Part shown: piece by piece, positions 55,413 through 64,000 of the stretch
Layout of the letters: every line of letters starts with the position of its first letter
How positions within the stretch are numbered: the first letter of the stretch is position 1
Origin: Gnetum montanum
Taxonomy: Eukaryota; Streptophyta; Gnetopsida; Gnetales; Gnetaceae
Assembly: GCA_015680685.1 (NCBI GenBank)
Contig: MNCI01034627.1
Coordinates: 653,025 to 717,024, forward strand
DNA: 64,000 nucleotides
Direction of reading: 5' to 3'
Notes under the pieces: generated by a model
Seen by the model: the letters and a program-made list of their open reading frames with translations, nothing else
What the model was told of the DNA's origin: nothing
Database searches by the model: none
Program-made: the position numbers and the translations under genes

Positions 55413-58224
55413 TTGCAAATGACATCCAAACAGAGGCACCCAAGGGGTGAAGGACTATCACAACCAAGGAACAAGCGCCCATGCATGGGAAGGGGACAAG
55501 GAGTGCAACTGCCAAAGCATGCGAAGGGCTCTCATGGAACTAGGCCTTTGTCCATCAGATTCCCAAAGAGAAGATTCTTGGTGAGCAATCGCAAGGGGAT
55601 GAGACTCCTGGGATAGCACCATGGCTTGAGGTCACCTTGACCCAAGCCTACCTTGATGCTATCACACCACATGAGGTGCAACAGACGGTCCTCCAAGAGC
55701 TAAATTATGGACCATTCCTCGAGAACACAATAGAAGAAGTGAGGCTCCAACTACAAAACTCTCTGATGTGTCCAATCATCACAACTAGTGGTGAATGGTA
55801 CTTAGGAGAAACTTATCTCTTATGGACAAATCAGAAACCAGGGTCTAGAGTAAGAATCAAAGACATTTATGTCTCTTACTCTTCGAAGGTGATAGTGCAG
55901 GCTCTAGGATTGCCCGAGATTGGGGTAGATGTGGTGGAAATCCCAAAGTAGGTTGATCCAGAGGTAAAGGTGGAATGGACCAAACGATGCTATGGGGTAG
56001 AGCATAAGGAATTTGACTCTCTAACCATGGTAGAGAGAGTGTACTCAAAGATCACGTCTTACCACCTAAACCCAACGGTAAGACCTAGTAAAATCACAAC
56101 CTTCTCTACTCGTGCGTGTGCCACCTTAAGTGGGAAATTCCCAATGAGTCTTCCACAGTTGCTATTTTTGGAGATTGAAAAGAGGTTTGCTTAGAAAGAA
56201 CATGGAAGATGAGCTCTCCCCTTTCCCTACCTAATTCGAAAGTTGTGCAAATGGGCAGGGATAGCATGGTATTTCAATGATGTAATCCAGCACGTTCCAA
56301 TTGCCTCTTGGTGGGAAATGATGAAAGATAGAACTCCTGCCACCACACAGACAGAGGAGGATTAGCAACCACCTCCACCACCTACACAAACAATGTAGCT
56401 GAGCTTGCAAACCACGAAAGAATACATCCATGAGATCCGAGAAGCACTCTTGAGCTAGCAAGAGCAATTTGGTTGGACTGGTGGAGGAGAAGACTCTTTG
56501 ATCTATCACCCTGCCATGAGCCTCCTGGAGCAAGTGGCTCAATCAGTTAGCTTTCTTGAATGGGTAGGATTGATATTCTCTGCCGCCTGAGCACAAGTTC
56601 CAACCAGAACAGATCCAAGCATCCAAGAGGTAACAGTATCAACCCAACAGTTATTCCCTGAAATTTTATGGAATGCTGCTACCTTCTCGGTACGCTTGGA
56701 AGATGGTGACGGGGTGACAATCCTAGTGATGCAGCACTAGGGACAGGAAGTTGCTGTCAAAGTGGTTGCTGACATAATTACTATAGCTCTTAATGCACCG
56801 GTAGCACCTGTACCGAACATTCATGGACTACAAGATGTATAGGAATCTGCTGGAACTTCTCATGGCAAGATTGATGCAACCTAACATTAGGAGTTATTGG
56901 ACTGACTGGCAAGAACCGGGTAACTGCTTTCAGATGTCTTCAACCTTTCGAACAACATTACTACAACCTAGTCGAAGCTACTCTCGGCAAGGTGCAAGAG
57001 CCTCATTTTGGAAGGGCAACTTGAAGTTGCTCAAGCTTCTTTTCAACGCTTAGCAATGGAGGTAGCCCAATTAAGAGCTTAACTTGTTGATCTAGCCATC
57101 CTCGACCATAAAATCACTAGGAATGAAGCTTTTCAATAGCTTTAACTTAAACTTTAGGTCATTGAGGATGTGCGAGAGATGGCAATCTTTGACGAATCCT
57201 TGGCAGACGTCCGAGCATATCACTTAGATAAGGATTTGGAGGAGGTTTTCTAGGAGAATGTGTGCCTAACCATGGAGGTTCATTACCTGCACAATGTTGG
57301 TGCAGAGAACGAACACATAAAAAATTTTATCCACCAGTAGTAGGAAGAACTAGCCAGGGTGAATGCTGACGTAAGAAGGTTGGCTACTGAAAATCGAAAT
57401 TTGTCAATGGAGGAGGTTTAGGCATTACAACAAAAGTTTGCAATTGAAATCGTCGCTTGGAAGAATGAGGCCCTGAAATTTGAAAACATCAAAAATCATT
57501 ACATGTGAATGAAAAACATATTCAAGTTGCAAGGGCCAAAATGAACCAAGCACTCTAGCAGCTCCGAGAGGGATGCAATGCATGGAAACCTATCTTTGAT
57601 GGGTTGAACGCTTACAATAAAGCTGAAATCCACCTGAAAGAGCTACAGATTGAGGAGATGACAGAATACGTGGAGCTTGCCAACCTTCGATATGCGAACC
57701 TGGCTATGCTCACAACCGGGAGACCATGGTCAGAGTTAGAAAAGAAAGTGGTCACCTCGTATTCCCTATACAAGGGTGAGTTCCAAGCACATAAGGCAAC
57801 AAAGTAAAAGTTGGAAATGGAAAACACGAAAATTGAGGTTCTCTGCACAAGCTTTGAAGGACAACGTATAGTCACAGAGGACCTGGACGATAGAATGAAT
57901 GACTACTAGCAGCTACGGGCATCAATCCGAGTGTTCGACATCGAACGAAAGCAATTCATAGCCTGGTTTGTCAACCTCAAAGAACTCTTCCCGGTGCTGT
58001 TGTGTCCTTGGGAAGTTCCAGTTCCAGCATACATTGGAGAAGCTTCTCGGACTATGAACAACCCTAGAAACAAAGAAGAAAAGATGATGGCTATCTTGGA
58101 GGCTTTTCAGCTACCTCTAGAAGTTGCAGCTGCTGCAGGGCAACTGTCATCCATGCTACCACCAATGCATGGGCCAGAGGCTAGAGAAGGTTCATCAGAA
58201 CCATCACCCCCAAGGACGATGTGA
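55413..58224 (+). pseudogene. Third ORF (ORF3) of element C, unknown function
   Basis: About 930 codons with roughly twenty stops (many CAG/CAA to TAG/TAA) and a few shifts. N-terminus basic (QRHPRGEGLSQPRNKRPCMG). A globular part lies at about 55620-56310: LTQAYLDAITPHEVQQ, then KDIYVSYSSKVIVQALGLPE, FDSLTMVERVYSKI, STRACATLSGKFPMSLPQLL and LPFPYLIRKLCKWAGIAW. Its layout reminds me of the 'putative plant transposon protein' domain (PF20167) of Athila-type ORFs, recalled and not searched. A linker follows, then a long charged helical region (about 57060-57900) that looks like coiled coil, and a short acidic, Pro/Ser end. No signal peptide or membrane segment is seen, so calling it env would not be justified. 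Confidence 0.6.
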
Positions 58225-58465
58225 TCTTCTCCAGCAATTTTATGCATCATCCTACATAGCAGAGGCTCTAGGACTAGCGAGGTGTTCAATTTTGTCTCTG
58301 AACACCGTCATTTTTATAATTTTTTCTTCTCTGTAACTCGGGAACTTGGTCAAGTTAATGTTGTGTCATGTGTGTCTCATGGGTGTGTCAAGTTATGTGC
58401 GTTGTTAATAAAAGTTCATACCTTCCAAATTGTAGAGTAACTCGAGGACAAGGTTTTACTTAGTC
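58225..58465 (+). other. Distal 3' UTR of element C
   Basis: No gene is seen. It ends with CGAGGACAAGGTTTTACTTAGTCG, which is shared in position and wording with the end of A and leads to the polypurine tract. Confidence 0.5.
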
Positions 58466-58474
58466 GTGGGGGTA
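58466..58474 (+). promoter_or_regulatory. Polypurine tract, element C
   Basis: GTGGGGGTA directly before the 3' LTR. The same tract stands in A and B. Confidence 0.8.
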
Positions 58475-59388
58475 TGATGAAGTGTCATTAATCGATGCAT
58501 CGACTAGGCTGTGTATACAGGGCCATGTATATGGGGCAGCGTTGACATGGGCCCATCGACATAGCCTTCCATGCGGTGACATGGCCTCATTTACACAGAG
58601 CCTATTTCAGCCTATAAATAAGAGGGCCTTCCACCTCGTTTAGGTACATTTTTAGTTAGTTGTAGCGAAGCTCTTGCAGTTTGTTCCCACAGGGGATAGA
58701 ATATTTTCCAAGTACCTGCAGCAGGTGTAAAAAGAGTGATTGGCTCTTTATTCGAGTGTTGATGTATCTGAACCCATTGGCGTGATGGAAATAAAGATGA
58801 ACTATTCAAGCATTCCTTGTAGCATTTTCAGTTAGCTATTTTATGCATTCAGTAGTTTAATATGTTTATGTTTTTTTAATTACTTGTTAATTACTTAAGT
58901 TTCTATTATTGTTATCTTAATCACTATCGCTCATTCATAGTTCGTAAAGGCCATAAGTACGACCATCTCGAACGTAAATCAAACACTTGGTAAACCCAGT
59001 GACGCTTAACGTCTTATAACCCAAAAGTGTTAGGAGATGCTCAGAACATGCTCAGAAGATGGGATCAGATACTTCTTCTAGGAATAGTTAGAATACAAGC
59101 TAGGATAATTATAGATTAGATTATAGTTTATTCCTTACTTTTCATACCTTAATTAGCTGCCAAAAGATAAGTAAAAAGCTATAAACATCATTAGCCTTAG
59201 TCTCACTTAACCATTGTAAATAGAACCTCACAAGTGAGATTAGAAGGACAACGACCGTTCTAACCCAAGGTTTCACTGGTTAGAGTTTGGTGTATGTTAA
59301 GTGCTTACGGTCCACGGAATTCGACCGAGTCTCATGTGAACACTCGTGATTCGTATGGTTGGGCATAGGGGTAATTAGCCGCTCATCA
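58475..59388 (+). repeat. 3' LTR of element C
   Basis: 914 bp, TGATGAAGTG to GCTCATCA, partner of 46105-47000. TATAAATA at 58613-58620. Many CG sites of one LTR are TG or CA in the other (for example in the U3 GTATACG words), which shows independent decay since insertion. Confidence 0.92.
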
Positions 59389-59393
59389 ACAAG
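59389..59393. other. Target-site duplication ACAAG, right (element C)
   Basis: Pairs with GCAAG at 46100-46104. Confidence 0.85.
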
Positions 59394-59930
59394 TATAGGC
59401 GAGACTAGAGCACCAAATTGAACGATGCTCTATGAGCATACCGCTCCACATGGAAACTCCCTATAGGCTACTCTCCCTATGAGTTAGTGTACGGTAAACT
59501 TTCGATGCTTCCTATTTAAGTGAAGCTCCATACACTATCCACAGCATGTGACCTTAACCTTGACCTCAATCTAGCACAAAAAGAATAGCTAATGAACCTT
59601 AACTTGCTAGATGAAAATCGATTAGCCACCTTATCATCTAACAAACTACACAAGGTATTTAATAAACAATGTTATGACCTAAGGATTAGGAAAGTCAAAT
59701 ACCAACTAGAAGATAAGGTTCTTTATTGGAATCCCACACATATACCCCAATGAACTAAATTTCAAATGCTGTGGGAAGGACCTTATATCATTCATGAAAC
59801 TTTTCCTTTACAGGCCATGATGATCTACAAACCTGAAAGCTCGAAGAAGAAGTTATTGGTCAACATCCAGGAAACCAAACCCTTCCATGAGCCTAAAATA
59901 GTCGATACTAATACAACCTCTATTGGTTGA
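59389..59930 (+). pseudogene. Integrase of element B, part 2 (after element C)
   Basis: It resumes exactly where part 1 stops: KYRRD, a stop (TGG to TAG), STKLNDAL, a stop (TGG to TGA), AYRSTWKLPIGYSPYELVYG, KLSMLP, HTLSTACDLNLDLNLAQKE, LLDENRLATLSSNKLHK, KVKYQLEDKVLYWNPTHIPQ, LWEGPYIIHETFPLQAMMIY and the end near 59930. The C-terminal domain equals that of C and D. The continuity of sequence and frame across C proves the nested insertion. Confidence 0.88.
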
Positions 59931-60536
59931 CAAACTTGATCATTATTTTGGATCTTCTCCTTCCAATTCGGTCGTGGGAAAGATGGCCATCAATGCTAAC
60001 CATCCTAACCCCTCAGTTCTTTTTTTTATTTATTTTACACATTTTTGTTTTACACATTATTCATCTTTACTTTTTTTTTTTTACACCATTGTTAACATTT
60101 TTACTATTTTTTTGTTTGATTTATTATTATTTGTCACATAATAAGTGCTCACAATGGTGGGTTGTATTATAATAAGTGTTGACTGCTAATTTTTGGTTTT
60201 TACCTTTGACTTTCAATGTTGATGCTAAGATATGATTTCTTTTGATAAAATAGGCAATGAGTCCACGTCACCCAATTATCTATGCAACTCTATGGTCTCC
60301 CTTGTTTTGGAAATGTACTATCCCTTTTCTAAGAAAACTTATTAATGAATTGGTGCCTTAGTACTCTTTGAACCAAGCAAAGGTTCAAATGGATGGAAAC
60401 GGGTGTGATCTCAAGGGGATTTGATGTATTTGTGCTGGCTATGCTCTTGGGTACTTGGATGTTTTTCATAGGATTTCCACCATCCCGCTCTTGACAAAAT
60501 CTCAGGGAGTTGACTAAATCAAATAATTCTTTGCAT

Positions 60537-60591
60537 GGTGTGGTTCTCACATTAAAAAAAAAAGACAACTGGTGAGAATTCAAAGCACACC
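60537..60591 (+). promoter_or_regulatory. Conserved 3' UTR hairpin, element B copy
   Basis: 5' arm GGTGTGGTTCTCAC (60537-60550), 3' arm GTGAGAATTCAAAGCACACC (60572-60591). Six pairs GGTGTG/CACACC and seven pairs TTCTCAC/GTGAGAA enclose an internal loop (G against TTCAAAG) and an A-rich terminal loop of 21 bases. It is the best-formed copy. Confidence 0.8.
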
Positions 60592-61651
60592 CCTTAGACA
60601 TAATAAAGAAACATGGGCTACAAGCACTAGTTATGGCACTAGAAAGACATGTTACCCATGCTTGAAGGTTCCCTCTAACTAAGGTCCTTTCTCACTTACT
60701 ACTTCTTCTCTTGTTGGGATGGTGGTGGCTTTGTGGATGCATTCTTGTTACTTCGGGAGGATGGGTTGGCCAAGTGTGTTGATGTGAGGTCACTGGATGT
60801 GGATAGTTGAATCTAGATTTGGATAGAATTTTATTAAGTCATCTTAACCACATATTATACATAGGACTTTACATCACCTTAATTTTGGGACTTCATTCCA
60901 TTCTTTCCTCTCTTTCTATATTGCTTTCCACATTCCACCTCATTTCCAGTTTTATGATGAGTCTATATCTTAGTTGATGCATTGTTATTCTTCAGTAAAA
61001 CTCTTGTGGGTAAGTTCTTAACCTTTTCTTCCATATGTCATTCCAAGAGTCCATGGACTCTTTGGTTTGTAGGTTTGTCAGGGCATTTAGGGCATGAGCC
61101 TTCTTTGGGAAGGACCCACTGGCATTCCTTTTTGGTGCAATTGTTAAGCTCTTTCCCTTCAACATTTCTTGCAATCAACTATTTCTTATTCACCCCATCA
61201 ATGACATCCATTTTTTCTTTTGTTTTATTGGCTTCACCATTGCTATTTTTCTTATCCTTCTTGTTCTTTAAAGTTTTCCACCCTATTGCTACCGAAGGTT
61301 TGCTCATAGTTGTGGGGACCCTATCACAAATTTTTCCATTCCATAATTATCTTACCCCTACACCTTGGGTAGTTATTAGTCATAAACCTCTCATCCAGTA
61401 TCTACCATACCCACAACCTAGCCAGTGTGCTTTATATCAAGGCAAGGTATTAGTTGCATTAGGTTTTATCTACTTTTTCTAATCTGTGAGTGTGTTGTGT
61501 GTGTAGATGGTGATTACACGAACAATGGACTGGGATAAGAGGGAGCACTCATGATGGATTGGAGTTAGAGTGTTTACGCAAGGAACAAGTTTGGACATGT
61601 AGCTATGGATGAACAATGGTGTGCACAGTTTCAACATCAGTAGCAATGTGC

Positions 61652-61656
<5 letters not shown>

Positions 61657-61690
<34 letters not shown>
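61657..61690. repeat. (TC)n microsatellite
   Basis: Uninterrupted CT repeat in the UTR of B. Confidence 0.9.
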
Positions 61691-61692
<2 letters not shown>

Positions 61693-61896
61693 AGCTATCG
61701 AATGAGGGTCTGGATATCGTCTATGTACAGTGTTCATCATAATGGGCATGAACACCAATGTTATAATATATTTGTCAATCCATTCCCCAAGCACTATGAG
61801 TCTATCATCCCATGTCATTGTCAGTTGTCATTTAGTCAATAATCCCATACCTTCCCAATATTATGTAAGGAATGTGAGGATGAGTTTTCATTCAGT

Positions 61897-61906
61897 TGTG
61901 GGGGTA
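61897..61906 (+). promoter_or_regulatory. Polypurine tract, element B
   Basis: TGTGGGGGTA before the 3' LTR start TGATGAGC at 61907. Confidence 0.8.
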
Positions 61907-62733
61907 TGATGAGCTGCGATATCAGGGCCATGATATTGCGTTCACAATATCATATACTGCCATGTAATATTGGACATCTGATATCAAGACCTGTCTCGTT
62001 GCCTATAAATAAGAGGTGGGCGCACTTGGTTTGGAGTTAGTTCTTAGTCCCTTACCCGAACTCTTGCAGTTTCTCCCTCTCAAAGTTAGAATTATTTTTG
62101 AGTGCCTGCAATAGGAGTCATAAAGTGAACGGATCTTTATTCAAGCATTGTGTACCTGAGCATAGCTCGTGTTCAGAAATAAATATGAACTTTATGATAA
62201 ACCTTGCATCATTCAGAATAGCTTATCTCTCACCCTTAATGCTATTTACAGTTCTTTAATGCTTTCATTAGTTAATTAATGTTTCTTTTATTGATTCGTT
62301 AATTTTCATAAGCACACTTAGTACGACCACTTCGAGCATGTGTGGAAAACTTGGTAACCCAGTAACGATTAGTATTTGGTAATCCTAGTAGTGTTGCATT
62401 GGTTCAGGATGTGTACAGAAAGTAGGAATGGATGCTAGTGTTAGGACTAGTTAGGACCTAGCTAACTAGTTAATTTAAATTAGTTATTCAATTAATTCAC
62501 TTCTTCCCTCTTTAGCACCAAGATATAAAACATAAAAAAGCCTAAAAATCATATACCTCAAGTTTACTTAACCATACAATCGTGCCATATGAGTAAGCTT
62601 GGGAAGACAACGATCGCCTAACCCATCCTTGTTCTGTGAAGGTGCATAAGCACTTAGTCCTTGGAGTTCAACTGGATTGCACGTAATGCTTGTATTCATA
62701 TGGTTGAGTGTAGGGTTACCTTGCCTCTCATCA
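61907..62733 (+). repeat. 3' LTR of element B
   Basis: 827 bp, TGATGAGCTG to CTCATCA, collinear with the 5' LTR. TATAAATA at 62004-62011. GATATC-type words in the U3, several of them decayed (GATATTGCG, CAATATCAT). Confidence 0.92.
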
Positions 62734-62738
62734 CCATA
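62734..62738. other. Target-site duplication CCATA, right (element B)
   Basis: Compare CCATT at 39454-39458. Confidence 0.7.
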
Positions 62739-64000
62739 TAATCTTTGTTTTACTACTTTCACTTATTTTTCCTAATATATCTTTTGGAATGAGTTGTTGC
62801 TCTTCATCAGTTAGCAAACTACTATTTACATGGTCTTTATTGAATTTGATCATTGAAATTCTTTTAAAAATTTTCATTGATAGCTTGAGAGAAATGGTAG
62901 CTTTAAATTAGTTTTCTAAGCCTTCTATTTTTCTTACAAATGTTTTGTACTTACTACCCATTTGTTTCTCTTTTCTTCTGTATTACTACCTTCTCCATCA
63001 TTGTTTATGGAGGTTCAAATTACTTTATCTATCTTTCTTTAATCTCATTTTTGTTACATTATTTTTTGTATTAATTTGGTACTTGACCAATTTTCTCCTA
63101 AAATTTTGTCTCTTATGCATTTTTCAAATCTAATTAATACATCTCCTCCTTTAATATTTTCTATATTTGAAAGAGGCCTTGTTGAAGTATTATATTTGCC
63201 CTAAGTTCTCTCCTAATTGTTCCAAACATTTTTGAGGTGTTTGTACTTCCTTCAATATTTTCCGACAGCTTCTTTAGAATGCTAGGTTGTTCTATGTATT
63301 TTGTTAAATAGTTTTCTAGATCTATTGTTAAATAGTATTCTCATCTAACCTTTGAGGTGTTATTAATGAAATTTTCAGTGTTTTTAATTGTTTCTTATTT
63401 TGTATTTTTCTAATTTCTTTTAATAATTTTTCCTTAGTTGTTTCTCAATTTTTGAGAGTTCTTTTTTGCTATATATATCTTGTTTTTTTTAGTTGGATTA
63501 AGGCTTGGTAGTCTATGTTAGAGTCTAGCAATCCTAATTTATTTAGTAAAAATAAGTTTATCTAGTTTAGTTGATTATGTTCCCATAATCCTGACTGTAA
63601 ATGGTGCAAACTTTCCAAAATTGAAAAGTACTAATCTATAACTATTAATAGGTAATCTAAAATTTTCTATATTTAATTTTGTTAACTGTGCTCTAGGTAT
63701 TTGATCTAATGAAGATATCTGATAGCTTGTGGCTTCCATAGTGGTGACCTATCTTCTTTTTGCAAACTCTATCTTAAAAATGTTGTTTTAGTCTCATTAT
63801 TTAATCTAATTTAACTTAGGCTGAGAAGCAAATTGTAAATCTTTTCTTTGTTTTGGCATGGATTCCAATTCCTTACATGTCACATGTATAGAAATGAAAT
63901 CAGATCTATCTTTAGAAAGGAAATCGGATATATCTTTTCATGCATGGGTAAAAAACATGCAGAGATGAGGTTTCAATTAAAATACCCATTAGTTTTTTTC
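62739..64000. other. AT-rich flank right of element B
   Basis: 62805-62960 is the third unit of the roughly 150-bp repeat seen at 38985-39200. The rest is T-rich with no gene, RNA or repeat edge that I can support. Confidence 0.5.

Larger units (their letters stand above)
46105..59388 (+). mobile_element. Element C: full-length Athila-like retrotransposon with a third ORF
   Basis: 13,284 bp with LTRs at 46105-47000 and 58475-59388, primer site, gag, protease, RT, RNase H, integrase, long UTR with two copies of the conserved hairpin, a third ORF of about 2.8 kb, and a polypurine tract. The target duplication is GCAAG/ACAAG. It inserted into B's integrase gene, so it is younger than B. The catalytic motifs of protease, RT and integrase are intact, though stops, mostly CAG-to-TAG and CGA-to-TGA, and a few frameshifts make it inactive. 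The extra ORF and overall length agree with Athila elements, which often carry an additional ORF there. Confidence 0.93.
59931..61896 (+). other. 3' UTR of element B
   Basis: No ORF3 is found. It contains T-rich runs (60015-60115), GGTGTGATCTCAAGGGGAT near 60390, the hairpin at 60537-60591, CTTTGGGAAGGACCCACTGGCAT near 61103, a T-rich tract ending TGTGTGTAG|ATGG near 61496-61510 (matching the acceptor position before ORF3 in A), and a (TC)n tract at 61657-61690. ORF3 coding sequence is absent after that point, so it was deleted. Confidence 0.6.
39459..62733 (+). mobile_element. Element B: Athila-like retrotransposon split by element C
   Basis: LTRs at 39459-40334 and 61907-62733, primer site, gag-pol, UTR with conserved hairpin, polypurine tract, and CCATT/CCATA flanks. 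Element C is inserted in the integrase gene (46105-59388); without C, B is close to 10 kb, a usual size for the lineage. The LTRs belong to the GATATC-rich subfamily shared with D. The pol carries many stops, and RT has lost an active-site aspartate. Confidence 0.92.

Noticed and set aside
55413-58224. Envelope protein gene
   Set aside because: The position suits an env-like ORF, but no signal peptide, membrane segment or cleavage-like site is visible; it is called ORF3 instead.
60982-61482. 166-residue ORF in the UTR of B, hydrophobic
   Set aside because: T-rich UTR sequence gives F/L/S by composition. The same place in A and C has no matching frame, so it is not an env-like gene.

Overview
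The window reads as intergenic heterochromatin of a large-genome land plant, probably a seed plant; nothing in the sequence fixes the species. I found no intact host gene, tRNA, rRNA, CRISPR array or bacterial feature. Almost everything recognisable is decayed Ty3/gypsy LTR retrotransposon sequence. It includes five copies of one Athila-like family, a Tat-lineage element with a second RNase H, and a chromovirus-like fragment.

Layout. 1-6111: 3' half of a Tat-type element (RT-RNase H tail, second RNase H, integrase, a tandem-repeat 3' UTR) ending in an LTR, followed by an inverted copy of the same LTR. 6237-14094: Athila-like element D on the minus strand, with a 5' LTR but no 3' LTR, inserted beside an older gag fragment E. 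15000-25275: a pair of about 1.25-kb direct repeats (F) around a decayed coding-like interval; element A (17714-23591, TSD TTATC) sits inside that interval. 26205-28150: a degenerate array built on palindromes. 28960-30412: chromovirus-like pol fragment G. 30420-35632: Athila-like remnant H on the minus strand, with another insertion (I) in its LTR. 35633-39458: AT-rich DNA, a small island of different composition, and short degenerate repeats. 39459-62733: Athila-like element B, whose integrase gene is split by the complete 13.3-kb element C (46105-59388). 62734-64000: AT-rich flank.

The Athila-like elements share one design. Their LTRs are about 0.8-0.9 kb and run from TGATGA to TCATCA. They have a tRNA-Asp-type primer site one base after the LTR, and a gag with an unusual N-terminal domain and a short zinc-knuckle-like motif. 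A DSG protease, RT, RNase H and integrase follow, then a long structured 3' UTR and a G-rich polypurine tract. C also carries a third ORF of about 2.8 kb between pol and the 3' LTR, and A keeps the start of the same ORF. A has gag but no pol, so it would have needed proteins from a relative.

Most interesting points: (1) a hairpin in the 3' UTR, seen four times in three elements, with compensatory changes in its arms; (2) the third ORF, with a second promoter-like block just upstream in C; (3) the palindromic array at 26.2-28.2 kb, whose arms change together between units; (4) stop codons that mostly arise by C-to-T or G-to-A change at CAG, CAA, CGA and TGG, as expected of long-methylated DNA. 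Two of the three single-N positions (40272, 50844) are flanked by exact duplications and look like unmerged assembly joins.
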